Positions 1-7,631 of a stretch of 52,046 nt of DNA are shown here, piece after piece; position 1 is the stretch's first letter, and each line of letters begins with the position of its first letter. The stretch covers positions 1 to 52,046 of the forward strand of contig JAUWOJ010000001.1 of the NCBI GenBank assembly GCA_030612175.1. Direction: 5' to 3'. Under the pieces are notes generated by a model. The model saw only the letters and a program-made list of their open reading frames with translations. It had not been told where the DNA came from and did not search any database. Source of the DNA: Candidatus Bipolaricaulota bacterium. Lineage in GTDB: Bacteria; Bipolaricaulota; Bipolaricaulia; UBA7950; UBA9294. Both the position numbers and the translations under genes were made by a program.

Positions 1-287
1 CGGTGGATGGTGCGCGCGAGGACGGCCGCGCCTGACGGACCGTCCGTCTCGGCGATCGTGAGATCGACCGCTGTTCGGTCCGGCCAACCGGTAGCGATAA
101 AGACCACTTCTTTATCGCATAAGGAACGCTGTAATCCCTCAGCCGCCGTCAGAACAAGCGGCTTGGAAGATAATGCTCGCGCAGCCCGATACAACTTACC
201 GATTACCCCCCGACCGCCAACATCGACTGTAATCAATCGATCGGTCGCATCGGCGCATGTAATTAGCGAATTTTCCCGCTCTTCCAA
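1..287 (-). CDS. DUF4392 (D-glutamate cyclase-like) protein, N-terminal part, cut by window edge
   Basis: This is an open frame on the minus strand from a TTG codon at 287-285, preceded by a strong AAGGGGGA ribosome site and starting 11 bases after the stop of the FadR-type gene. The 95 visible residues contain VDVGGRGVIGKLY near residue 25 and end ETDGPSGAAVLART, which resemble the TDGP-type motif of DUF4392. That domain occurs in mammalian D-glutamate cyclase, which converts D-glutamate to 5-oxo-D-proline. The rest of the gene lies beyond base 1. Its position behind the repressor and near a D-aminoacylase operon fits D-amino acid metabolism. The family call comes from motif memory on a fragment and is moderately sure; the reaction is inferred. 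Confidence 0.6.
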   Translation of the reverse strand, partial: MEERENSLITCADATDRLITVDVGGRGVIGKLYRAARALSSKPLVLTAAEGLQRSLCDKEVVFIATGWPDRTAVDLTIAETDGPSGAAVLARTIH

Positions 288-298
288 TGTTTCCCCCT

Positions 299-1027
299 TT
301 ACAGATAGTCGCGCACTTCTTCGACCGTTCCAGAGAAGTGCTCGCGCATCTCGCGAACCGCCCAATCGGCATCCCCCGCCTTGATCGCCTGAATAAGACG
401 CTGGTGTCGGCCAACATACGCCTTAATATGATCCGGATCGGTGAGGTATTGCTGGATGGATTCCTGCCACAACTTTTTCTCCTCCGATATTAGCAGAGAG
501 TTAAGGAGTTTCCGGAGAACAGAATTATGGGTAGCTGTGGCTACAGCAAGGTGGAACTCCCGGTTGGCCTGAAAGTAGCGGGAAAGATCGCCGTGCACTA
601 CGGCGTCCTCCATCCTTTCCAAGGCCTGCTCCAGTCTCTCCACATCCTCGTCAGTGGCTTGTGTAGCTGCAACCTTAACGATTCCCCCCTCCAGTACGCG
701 CCGTGCTTGCATCACCTCAAACGGGCTTTCGCTCTCCTCGAGTACCGACATGGTATTGCTGACCATCTCGTTTGCCGGGGTGGCGCTCTTCACGTAGGTT
801 CCGTCGCCCGGCCGGATCTCGACGATTCTGGCAATCTGTAGTGCGCTCAACGCCTCCCGAACCGGCGGTCGGCTCATGTTAAGCGTCTGTGCAATCTCCC
901 GCTCGGAGGGGAGCTTGGTCCCCTCAGTGTAGACCTGTGAGCGAATCTGCTCTAAAATCCATTCAGCAACCAGCGTACTCTTCTTCGGTTGATATGCCGG
1001 CCACGATCTGTTCTGCATAACTCTCAC
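299..1027 (-). CDS. FadR/GntR-family (FCD domain) transcriptional regulator
   Basis: A 242-residue one-component regulator. The N-terminal winged helix (about residues 15-80) has the GntR pattern LPSEREIAQTLNMSRPPVREAL. The C-terminal helical FCD domain keeps histidines in NREFHLAV, GRHQRLIQAI and MREHF, typical of the metal- and ligand-binding site of this family. These regulators usually repress catabolic genes and release DNA when a small acid or amino acid binds. Its own promoter overlaps the perfect palindrome at 1035-1052, and a near copy sits at the start of the neighbouring peptide-transporter operon, so autorepression plus control of that operon is the likely role. The ligand is unknown; an N-acyl-D-amino acid or D-glutamate product is a guess from the neighbours. 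Confidence 0.92.
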   Translation of the reverse strand: MRVMQNRSWPAYQPKKSTLVAEWILEQIRSQVYTEGTKLPSEREIAQTLNMSRPPVREALSALQIARIVEIRPGDGTYVKSATPANEMVSNTMSVLEESESPFEVMQARRVLEGGIVKVAATQATDEDVERLEQALERMEDAVVHGDLSRYFQANREFHLAVATATHNSVLRKLLNSLLISEEKKLWQESIQQYLTDPDHIKAYVGRHQRLIQAIKAGDADWAVREMREHFSGTVEEVRDYL

Positions 1028-1034
1028 CCTTTTT

Positions 1035-1052
1035 GGTAATACTGGTATTACC
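1035..1052. promoter_or_regulatory. Predicted FadR-type operator (perfect inverted repeat)
   Basis: The sequence GGTAATACTGGTATTACC consists of two perfect 8-base arms around a TG centre. It overlaps the last bases of the -10 box of the regulator's own promoter and the expected transcription start. Size and symmetry match GntR/FadR operators. A copy with 15 of 18 matches lies at 6659-6676. The binding protein is inferred to be the adjacent FadR-type regulator. Confidence 0.75.
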
Positions 1053-1079
1053 TATATCACAAATCTCTCACTCTTTCAA
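1051..1079 (-). promoter_or_regulatory. Promoter of the FadR-type regulator
   Basis: On the minus strand, TTGAAA (1079-1074), a 17-base spacer and TATAGG (1056-1051) form a sigma-70 type promoter. The predicted start falls inside the palindrome at 1035-1052, the classic arrangement for autorepression. Confidence 0.65.
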
Positions 1080-1278
1080 TAGCACTTTGGGTCTTTTCAG
1101 TTTCTCTACGTTCCCGACTCCTTCTATAAGACAGCACCTCTAGCTCGTTGTATTCCCATTTCTACGGTCTTTTTCAGGATGGCAACGACCGCAGCGTGAA
1201 TGTCCACCTCCAGGCCATCTGTTCCTTCTTCGGCGCGGCTAGTGGGGCCACCGCTTCGTTCAAGCGCTGTCGGCAACA

Positions 1279-2892
1279 CTACTGCCTTTTCAGAAGTCTG
1301 CCGGGGTATCTCCCAGTGTGTTCTCCTTCCTTAATGACCACATCGCCATTGACGAGCACATACTCGATTCCCTGCGGAGACCGACAGGGTTGTTGAAAAG
1401 TTGCACGGTCTACTACAGTCTTGGGATTGAAGATTACGATGTCTGCTGCTTGCCCCTCGGCGATCATTCCTCGATCTTTCAACCCAAGTTGACTTGCGGG
1501 GAGGCTGGTCATTTTTCGAATTGCTTCGGGCAAGTCCAGAATACCCTTTTCCCTGACGTAGCGACCGAGAACACGCGGGAAGGCTCCGTAGTAGCGCGGG
1601 TGAGGGTGAAGCTGTGCGTAACGTCCCCGTGGGGAGACAGCCTTACCATCGGAAGAGATCATTGTGGCAGGATGCTGCATTATGACCTCTACATCCTCCT
1701 CCGACATTGCTGGCACCACTACCTTGACGCTTCCCTCTTGCGTAACCAACAACCTAAGAATGGCATCAACAGGCACTTCGTGCCACGCGGTTGCAAGCTC
1801 TCCAATTGTCTTGCCGGCGTATTCTGGGTTGTTCTTCACTTCGGTCACAATGATCTTTTCGATCTCGATTTCTTCCAGAGGCGATCGCCAGGTCTCTGTC
1901 CCATGCAACATGGCCTGCTTCAGCGAGTCGCTGAATTGCTTGTTGGACAGACGGCTTAATACCTGATCGACACCTCCGGCACGCCACGCAGGTGGAATGG
2001 CATCGACCAGTCCTGAACCATACGCTGTGTACGGATACTGATCCCAATGGACATTCACTCCCTCAGCACGTGCCCTATCAATCCGAGCCAGCAGGTCCGT
2101 AGCCCGGCCCCAGTTGCTTGTCCCCTCGAGTTTCAGGTGGGAAATCTGGAGAGAAACCCTGCTTTGATATGCGATATCGATGACCTCGTCCACTGCAGCA
2201 AAGAGTCTCTGCCCCTCATCCCGCATGTGTACCGCCCAGATCGCGTTGTGTTCCCGAATGACCGTGCATAGCTCAATGAGTTCTTCGCGCTTGAAATGGG
2301 ATTCTGGGATGTAATACGGTCCACTGGACATTCCCCAAATACCCTGGCGAAGCTCCTCTTGCAGCAAGCTCTTGATGGCATCTAACTCCTGAGGCTCCAA
2401 GTGCTCTTTCATGCCGGCTACCGCAACGCGCAAAGGAACACCCCCCACCAGGGGAATCAGATTAGAAGAGACGCCTTTCTCAACAAGCTCGATCATGTGG
2501 TCAATTTGAGAAGGCCAGTTCCAAAGTTCTTTCTCCGCTGTCGTCATGGTAAAATTGCTCGTCTCGAACAGGCGAAGCAAAGTAGCCTTATGTATTGCTC
2601 GTACTGGCGCGCTGGTAACGCCACAGTTACCAACAACCTCTGTCGTAACGCCTTGCCTTATCTTGCTCTGCGCATGTGGTTCGAAGAACAGACTAAGATC
2701 AGAATGGGAGTGAATATCGATGAACCCTGGAGCGACCACTAGGCCGGTGGCATCTATCTCGTTTCGCCCTGTACCGCCCAAGTTACTGACAATTAAGGAT
2801 ATTGCCCCATCTGTAATTGCAATATCAGCTGTAAATGAAGGTGCACCAGCGCCATTGACTATACTGCCATTTCGTATTATGCAATCAAACAT
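1279..2892 (-). CDS. N-acyl-D-amino-acid deacylase (D-aminoacylase family)
   Basis: A 537-residue amidohydrolase-superfamily enzyme predicted to remove N-acyl groups from D-amino acids in the cytoplasm. Visible metal and active-site residues follow the D-aminoacylase pattern: HSH at residues 61-63, Cys90 in VGNCGVTSAP, His222 in VHMRDEG, His252 in QISHLK and the catalytic-type Asp415 in MISSDGKAV. The cysteine metal ligand separates it from ordinary dihydroorotases and allantoinases. The ATG lies 10 bases past the DppC-type permease stop with GAGGG upstream, so it is the last gene of the operon SBP-permease-permease-deacylase. The transporter probably imports its substrates or peptides that yield them. 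Some family members act on N-acyl-D-glutamate or D-aspartate; the exact substrate cannot be read here. Confidence 0.9.
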   Translation of the reverse strand: MFDCIIRNGSIVNGAGAPSFTADIAITDGAISLIVSNLGGTGRNEIDATGLVVAPGFIDIHSHSDLSLFFEPHAQSKIRQGVTTEVVGNCGVTSAPVRAIHKATLLRLFETSNFTMTTAEKELWNWPSQIDHMIELVEKGVSSNLIPLVGGVPLRVAVAGMKEHLEPQELDAIKSLLQEELRQGIWGMSSGPYYIPESHFKREELIELCTVIREHNAIWAVHMRDEGQRLFAAVDEVIDIAYQSRVSLQISHLKLEGTSNWGRATDLLARIDRARAEGVNVHWDQYPYTAYGSGLVDAIPPAWRAGGVDQVLSRLSNKQFSDSLKQAMLHGTETWRSPLEEIEIEKIIVTEVKNNPEYAGKTIGELATAWHEVPVDAILRLLVTQEGSVKVVVPAMSEEDVEVIMQHPATMISSDGKAVSPRGRYAQLHPHPRYYGAFPRVLGRYVREKGILDLPEAIRKMTSLPASQLGLKDRGMIAEGQAADIVIFNPKTVVDRATFQQPCRSPQGIEYVLVNGDVVIKEGEHTGRYPGRLLKRQ

Positions 2893-2902
2893 TGACCCTC
2901 AT

Positions 2903-3748
2903 CTACCGTTTAATGTGTGAAAGCCTAGGATCAAGCGCATCGCGAAGACCGTCTCCCATCAGGTTGAATCCTAATACAACGAGCATTATTGCCAGCCCGG
3001 GGAAGAGAGTCAGCCAGGGGGCGGCGAGCAGATACGCCCGACCGTTACTCAACATAGCTCCCCAACTAGGAGTGGGTGGTTGGGCCCCGAGCCCGAGAAA
3101 GCTCAATGAGGCCTCTATCAGGATGACTTGACCCATTCCCAATGACAGCTGCACAAGCAGTGGGGCAAGGCTGTTGGGTAATAGGTGTCGCCAAATTATT
3201 CGGAGGTTGCTCGCTCCCACCGCCCGCGCCGCTTGCACATATTCCTCTTCTCGCAACGCTAGGAACTGGCCCCGGGTTATCCGCGCGTATCCCGCCCAAT
3301 AGACCACGCCGACCGCGATCATTACGCTGTGAAGGCCGGTCCCCAATATGAACATAATGGCAAGAGCGGCAAGGATGGTAGGAAAGGCCCAGGTCAAATC
3401 GACCAATCCCTGCACGATGGAATCGAGCCACCCGCCATAGTAACCCGCGAGTGCACCTAACGGCATCCCAATACCTAGGGCAACGGCCGAGGCAATGAGC
3501 GCAATGTTTAGGGAAACCCGGGCACCAAAGATGATCCGGCTCAGGATAGAACGACCAAATTCATCGGTTCCTAATGTATGTTCCCGGCACGGAGGGGTGA
3601 GGGCATCTTTCAGCGACAAGGCATTGGGGGGATGGGGAGCAAGAAGAGGGGCAAGAAGCGCTATGAGAAAGAAAAGAACAATTATAATACCACCGATAAT
3701 GGCATTTGTACTTTTAGAAAAGTTAAAGAATAGCTTATGCCTCTTCAT
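2903..3748 (-). CDS. Peptide ABC transporter permease, DppC/OppC type
   Basis: A 281-residue inner-membrane protein with about six hydrophobic segments. Its N-terminal part ends in the DppC-like LGTDEFGRSILSRIIFGAR, and the ATPase-contacting EAA loop reads EEYVQAARAVGASNLRIIWRH. It forms the heterodimeric channel with the DppB-type protein just upstream (13-base gap) for binding-protein-dependent import of di- or oligopeptides. No ATPase gene follows; a D-aminoacylase gene does. The start has only a weak ribosome site, consistent with translation coupled to the upstream gene. Confidence 0.92.
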   Translation of the reverse strand: MKRHKLFFNFSKSTNAIIGGIIIVLFFLIALLAPLLAPHPPNALSLKDALTPPCREHTLGTDEFGRSILSRIIFGARVSLNIALIASAVALGIGMPLGALAGYYGGWLDSIVQGLVDLTWAFPTILAALAIMFILGTGLHSVMIAVGVVYWAGYARITRGQFLALREEEYVQAARAVGASNLRIIWRHLLPNSLAPLLVQLSLGMGQVILIEASLSFLGLGAQPPTPSWGAMLSNGRAYLLAAPWLTLFPGLAIMLVVLGFNLMGDGLRDALDPRLSHIKR

Positions 3749-3761
3749 TTACAGTTTTCCA

Positions 3762-4685
3762 TCAATAATGAACCTTAGGATTTACGACGGCGTAGAGGAT
3801 ATCCGCGAGGAGATTTCCTAAGATAACCGTTACTGCCAGGATGAGAGTGACCCCCTGCACGATGGGAAAATCGCGCATGTAGATCGCGCTCACAAGCAAC
3901 CGGCCAACGCCGGGTCGGAGAAAGACGATCTCGATTACCACGGCTCCGCCGATCAACCAGCCTATCCGCAGGCCCAACAACGTAACAATGGGGATCAATG
4001 CATTTCTAAGAGCGTGTTTTGTGATCACAGTCCAGTAACGAAGTCCCTTTGCTTTAGCGGTTAGAATGTAATCTTGGTTTATGACCTCAAGCAGGCTCGA
4101 TCGCGTCATCCGGGCAACCTGTGCTGCCCCACCAAAACCGAGCGTCACCGCAGGCAGGACAAGGTACTTGATGCCGCCATATCCGGCGATGGGAAACCAA
4201 TGAAGCTGTATAGAAAATAAGGAAATGAGGAGGAAGCCGAGCCAAAAGCTGGGTATGGATACCCCGGCAATAGCAAGCCCCATGCTGAGGTAGTCGATCA
4301 CCGTATTTCGTTTAACAGCGGCGAGCATACCCAAGGGGACGGCACAAAAATAAGACAAAATTAAAGCGCTTCCAGTCAGCTCAAGCGTATTTAGTAATTT
4401 TCCTCCCAATAGTTTAGTAACGTCCTCTCGATAAATGACGGATTTCCCCAGGTCAAGGTGAAACAGCCGGCCAAGGAAAGAAAAATACTGAATATACAGA
4501 GGTTTATCCAAACCTAGCTCAGCCCGCATGCGGTCGTATGCCTGCTGCGACGCCATCTCTCCAAGGGCGAGGCGCACAGGGTCCCCTGGTACGAGGTGGA
4601 GGATCGAGAAAACGATGATCGTCACTGCCAGAAGAACCGGGAGCATCATGAGAATCCGTTTAAGAATATATTGATAGATACTCAA
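3762..4685 (-). CDS. Peptide ABC transporter permease, DppB/OppB type
   Basis: A 307-residue inner-membrane permease beginning MSIYQYILKRILMMLPVLLAV, a typical DppB start, with the family motif HLVPGDPV near residue 31 and the EAA loop TAKAKGLRYWTVITKHALRN near the C-terminus. The start codon is TTG at 4685 with GGAGG upstream; the next in-frame ATG is 12 codons in and would cut into the first membrane helix. The gene is separated from the binding-protein gene by a 131-base gap holding a 12-base-pair hairpin. It pairs with the DppC-type permease downstream. Confidence 0.92.
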   Translation of the reverse strand: MSIYQYILKRILMMLPVLLAVTIIVFSILHLVPGDPVRLALGEMASQQAYDRMRAELGLDKPLYIQYFSFLGRLFHLDLGKSVIYREDVTKLLGGKLLNTLELTGSALILSYFCAVPLGMLAAVKRNTVIDYLSMGLAIAGVSIPSFWLGFLLISLFSIQLHWFPIAGYGGIKYLVLPAVTLGFGGAAQVARMTRSSLLEVINQDYILTAKAKGLRYWTVITKHALRNALIPIVTLLGLRIGWLIGGAVVIEIVFLRPGVGRLLVSAIYMRDFPIVQGVTLILAVTVILGNLLADILYAVVNPKVHY

Positions 4686-4764
4686 GCCTGACCTTCGCCT
4701 CCTTTCCTCCCCACACGGGACGATCTGTCTGAGACTGCTCTAAACTGATCGGTGATACAAACAT

Positions 4765-4807
4765 AGAGAGGGGATAGGTGCCCCATGGCGTATGTTATCC
4801 CCTCTCT
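4765..4807 (-). other. Intercistronic hairpin between binding-protein and permease genes
   Basis: AGAGAGGGGATA (4765-4776) pairs perfectly with TATCCCCTCTCT (4796-4807) across a 19-base loop. On the transcribed minus strand no T-run follows, so it is not a classical terminator. It sits 10 bases after the stop of the binding-protein gene. It probably protects the binding-protein mRNA from 3' exonucleases or causes partial termination, which would explain more binding protein than permease. Confidence 0.75.
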
Positions 4808-4816
4808 TATTACGCG

Positions 4817-6397
4817 TTACTTCCTATAGAGGTCGAGTATATAAACGTGGTCCAGCGTCGCGTTGTAGCCGCCGAGATCAGCCCTATAGGCCCTGACCTG
4901 AGCTGGATAGAAGATGGGAACCCATGCGGATTGGTCGAGCAGGTACTCGTGCACCAACCGATACACAAAGGTCCTGTCTTCGAGCGTGGGCATCGCCTCC
5001 GCCTTCACAAACAAGAAATCGAGGAGCGAATTATTCATCCTCGTCTTATTCGTTCCTGCAGCGATTCGCTTGCTGTTGTAGAACCACTCTAGGATGTCCA
5101 TATCGTCCCAACCGTAAAGCCGGATAAACGCTTGCTGCTCTCCGGTCTTGAACATGTCGCCATAGGAGCCAGAATCGAATTGCTGAATCGTCGCTTTGAT
5201 TCCGACCGCTGCCATTTCACTCTGCAGGACGGTGGCGATCTGTACCCGGTCCGTTATTGATTCCGTCCATAGGATGATCGCGAATTGCTGTCCGTCCTTT
5301 TCTAGAATGCCATCCGCGTTCTTTGTCCACCCCGCGTCAGCCAACAGGGTGTTGGCCTTCTGTAGATCATAGGTATAGGGGCTTTCCACCTGCGGTTGCA
5401 CGTTGGGGGTGAGGAAGTTATAAGCTGACAGTCCGGCACCGTGGAACACATTCTCGGTGATGGACTCTCTGTCCACGATGTAACTCATCGCCTGCCGTAC
5501 CCGCACATCATCAAACGGTGGTTTTGTTACGTTCAGCCCCATGTATATGAGCCGTTTTCCAGAAGTAATGCTAACGGTTACATTCGGGTCTGCCTTAAAG
5601 GCGGATATAGCGGTGGCATCCACCTCGTTGACGACATCCGCCTCACCCGCTTGGAGAAGCATCGTCTTTGTGACAGCCTCGGGAATAAATTTGTAGATCA
5701 CCGTCTGGAAATAAGCGGGCCCCTGGTTTGACATCCAGGACGGTCCCCAGGTGTAGTCCGGGTTCCTCTCTAGGGTAATATGATCCCCTTTTACCCACTC
5801 CTTGAAGATGTACGGCCCCGACCCCACGACCGTGGTTACCCCGTAATCCTCTCCATATTTCTCGACCGCGGTGGGACTATTAATCCCTGAGAAACTATTG
5901 CTCACATTATAGAGCAGGTTTGGAAAAGGATTCTTGAGGATGAGCTTTAGCGTCACAGAATCGACCGCTACCGCGTCCTGGACTGCCGAGTAAAGGTACG
6001 ACGATGCTCCACCGTCGCGCATGGTTACAATGTTCCAGGCAACCGCTTCGGCATCGCAGGGTGTACCGTCGTGGAACATGACCCCGGGTTTTAGGGTAAA
6101 GGTCCAAACTAAACCGTCGGCGCTAACTTCCCACGACTGTGCGATGTCGTCACGGTAGTTCAACTCAGCATCACGAGAGACTAGTTTGTTAAGTATGTCT
6201 TCGAGTGGCTCTGTGGTCCACGTAGTGGTGAACGTGCTCAGAGTTGGTGGACTTGTAGTTTCGGCAACGACTAGCGTCGTGCTATTTGCCTCTCTCGTTG
6301 CGCGATCGGGAGTTTGTGCGACCGTTATCAACGATGAAAACACCAGCATCAACCCTACGAAAAGTACCACATACGCTGTAATTCTCTTGCTTTGCAT
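4817..6397 (-). CDS. Peptide ABC transporter substrate-binding protein (SBP family 5)
   Basis: A 526-residue secreted protein. The N-terminus has KR, a hydrophobic stretch and a likely SPase I site near VAQ-T (about residue 28), with no lipobox cysteine, so it should be a free periplasmic protein. Family 5 hallmarks include LVSRDAELNYRDDIAQSWEVS, WTFTLKPGVMFHDGTP and VRQAMSYIVDRESI. It would capture peptides or similar amides and deliver them to the two permeases downstream. It is the first gene of the operon, transcribed from a promoter at 6685-6713 with a FadR-type operator at +1. The substrate is unknown, but the linked D-aminoacylase suggests D-residue-containing or N-acylated compounds. 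Confidence 0.93.
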   Translation of the reverse strand: MQSKRITAYVVLFVGLMLVFSSLITVAQTPDRATREANSTTLVVAETTSPPTLSTFTTTWTTEPLEDILNKLVSRDAELNYRDDIAQSWEVSADGLVWTFTLKPGVMFHDGTPCDAEAVAWNIVTMRDGGASSYLYSAVQDAVAVDSVTLKLILKNPFPNLLYNVSNSFSGINSPTAVEKYGEDYGVTTVVGSGPYIFKEWVKGDHITLERNPDYTWGPSWMSNQGPAYFQTVIYKFIPEAVTKTMLLQAGEADVVNEVDATAISAFKADPNVTVSITSGKRLIYMGLNVTKPPFDDVRVRQAMSYIVDRESITENVFHGAGLSAYNFLTPNVQPQVESPYTYDLQKANTLLADAGWTKNADGILEKDGQQFAIILWTESITDRVQIATVLQSEMAAVGIKATIQQFDSGSYGDMFKTGEQQAFIRLYGWDDMDILEWFYNSKRIAAGTNKTRMNNSLLDFLFVKAEAMPTLEDRTFVYRLVHEYLLDQSAWVPIFYPAQVRAYRADLGGYNATLDHVYILDLYRK

Positions 6398-6570
6398 TTC
6401 TGCTTACCTCCTTAATTAGTGTAAACATTTGGGACAAACAGTGCTCTGCCGTACTGCACACCTTCTCTCTCTACTACCACCTCCCAAGCTTAGTGTTTAT
6501 ATCGGAGAACGAATTTCGAACGAACATGGCAAGCAACAAAAGTGAAAATGCTATTACCAACACGATAACC

Positions 6571-6602
6571 TCAGCTCTCCTCCCTCAGCTCTCCTCCCTC
6601 AG
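6571..6602. repeat. Two-copy 14-base tandem repeat in transporter leader
   Basis: TCAGCTCTCCTCCC occurs twice in direct succession (6571-6584, 6585-6598) and a partial third copy TCAG follows. It lies in the untranslated leader of the leftward binding-protein mRNA, which on the transcribed strand reads as repeated GGGAGGAGAGCTGA. It is purine-rich and could imitate ribosome sites, or it may simply be replication slippage. Confidence 0.8.
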
Positions 6603-6658
6603 CATCACCAACCTAGACCGCCTTTCTTTTCAAGAAACTAGATTCCGTCCACGACATT

Positions 6659-6676
6659 GGCAATACCAGTACTAGC
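6659..6676. promoter_or_regulatory. Second predicted FadR-type operator, at the peptide-transporter promoter
   Basis: On the minus strand this reads GCTAGTACTGGTATTGCC and matches the palindrome upstream of the FadR-type gene at 15 of 18 positions, including the whole core TACTGGTATT. It begins about where transcription from the promoter at 6685-6713 should start. Binding there would block the transporter and D-aminoacylase operon. The link to the regulator is inferred from sequence similarity. Confidence 0.65.
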
Positions 6677-6684
6677 ATTAGCAC

Positions 6685-6713
6685 ACCCTATCACGTAAAG
6701 CTCTTCTTGTCAA
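6685..6713 (-). promoter_or_regulatory. Promoter of the leftward peptide-transporter/D-aminoacylase operon
   Basis: On the minus strand, a consensus TTGACA (6713-6708), a 17-base spacer and TAGGGT (6690-6685). The -10 box is weak, but the -35 and spacing are ideal and a FadR-like operator follows immediately. Confidence 0.6.
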
Positions 6714-7068
6714 GAACCGAACCGCGATCTCGCCAACAAGTACCGTCAAATTACGGTAAGAGCTCAAACAGGGAATTGCCATGTTTCTCTTTTGGGCAAG
6801 ATGAATCTAGCTACCGTTATATAAGAATGTGTAGCGGAGAATCTTCATAAGAACTGGTCTTTAAGGTCGATGCAAAGAATCAAGTATCATCTGCTCGGGA
6901 TCGGCCGTATACTAGTCAATACAAGATTCAGAGCAGGCAACAAGGAGGATCACGGACCAGGCAAGGGCGCAAAGACAAATAGATGCGATTACGCTTCAGC
7001 TTGTCTTCCTGCTGAGCAGGGAACGCCTAGGGCGTAGGCGACTTGCTTGTCGAGCCGGCCTTTCCGAG

Positions 7069-7539
7069 ATGACCGTACGTATTCAACTGGAAAGACTGCG
7101 CGATCGGGGCTTCCTTGTGTTGGATAAGTCAGGTGGCGCTCTAACCGGCGCTGGCAAAGAACAATTTGCTCCTGTACTTGATCACGTTGCGGACGTGCAA
7201 CAACTCTCTCTGTATTCTCTTGCCCAGGATACTATTACCGTGGCTGCTTTGCTATCACACGCAGAGCAACAACACCCATCGTGGTGGTATCGCGATCACG
7301 CTGTAAGGTGGGGTGCGAGCGCGATGATCCTGATTCGGTGCTGCGCTGATGGTTTGCGCTTCTCTCACAGCAACGAGCAAATCGGCGTACACAACCCACG
7401 CGACGAACGAGTGATTGAAGGGGCGTTCCCCTTCAGACGAAAAGGCGATCTACTCCTACTTGTCTCCGCTCCGGACCGCAAGAGCGCTGGGCTTGGTCTA
7501 TGGAGGGTTATCACTGAAATACTCTCTGAAACGCCATAG
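7069..7539 (+). CDS. Winged-helix regulator, DUF4443-like; true N-terminus uncertain
   Basis: From the first usual start (ATG 7069) 156 residues can be read, beginning MTVRIQLERLRDRGFLVLDK, which is the recognition helix and wing of a helix-turn-helix. The frame is open upstream to a TAG at 6913-6915 and encodes the missing first helices (LQLVFLLSRERLGRRRLACRAGL), so the real protein must start earlier. No ATG, GTG or TTG exists in that stretch; AAGGAGG at 6942-6948 is followed by ATC ACG. Either a rare start codon is used or the start has been lost. The C-terminal part (GASAMILIRCC, then KGDLLLLVSAPD) recalls DUF4443 regulators. The gene precedes a BtuFCD-type transporter and may control it. 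Confidence 0.6.
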   Translation: MTVRIQLERLRDRGFLVLDKSGGALTGAGKEQFAPVLDHVADVQQLSLYSLAQDTITVAALLSHAEQQHPSWWYRDHAVRWGASAMILIRCCADGLRFSHSNEQIGVHNPRDERVIEGAFPFRRKGDLLLLVSAPDRKSAGLGLWRVITEILSETP

Positions 7540-7551
7540 CCTCACCTTCTG

Positions 7552-7580
7552 TTGCCTTTTGTAAACAGGCGTGGTAAACT
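7552..7580 (+). promoter_or_regulatory. Promoter of the BtuFCD-type operon
   Basis: TTGCCT (7552-7557), a 17-base spacer and TAAACT (7575-7580). It starts just after the stop of the regulator gene and is followed by a palindrome at 7595-7613 that could be an operator. Confidence 0.5.
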
Positions 7581-7594
7581 AAGAGCTTATCGAT

Positions 7595-7613
7595 GTGGGA
7601 TGTTATATCCCAC
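7595..7613. promoter_or_regulatory. Palindrome downstream of the transporter promoter (possible operator)
   Basis: GTGGGAT (7595-7601) and ATCCCAC (7607-7613) are perfect inverted arms around GTTAT. They lie between the predicted transcription start and the ribosome site of the binding-protein gene. It may be an operator for the winged-helix regulator upstream or a short mRNA hairpin. There is no T-run. Confidence 0.5.
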
Positions 7614-7631
7614 TAACAGAGAGGTGCGTCG

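Larger units (their letters stand above)
6398..7068. other. 671-base intergenic region between divergent transcription units
   Basis: This gap holds the promoter (6685-6713) and operator (6659-6676) of the leftward peptide-transporter operon, a long leader of about 280 bases for that operon, a 14-base tandem repeat inside the leader, and the 5' region of the rightward regulator gene, including a ribosome-site-like AAGGAGG at 6942-6948. I see no gene, tRNA or terminator between 6714 and 6912. Confidence 0.6.

Noticed and set aside
6571..6602. CRISPR or phage-related repeat
   Set aside because: Only two 14-base units in direct tandem without spacers; no cas genes in the window.
7540..7631. Cobalamin riboswitch before the BtuFCD-type operon
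   Set aside because: Only 92 bases are available and no B12-box is visible; only a short palindrome is present.
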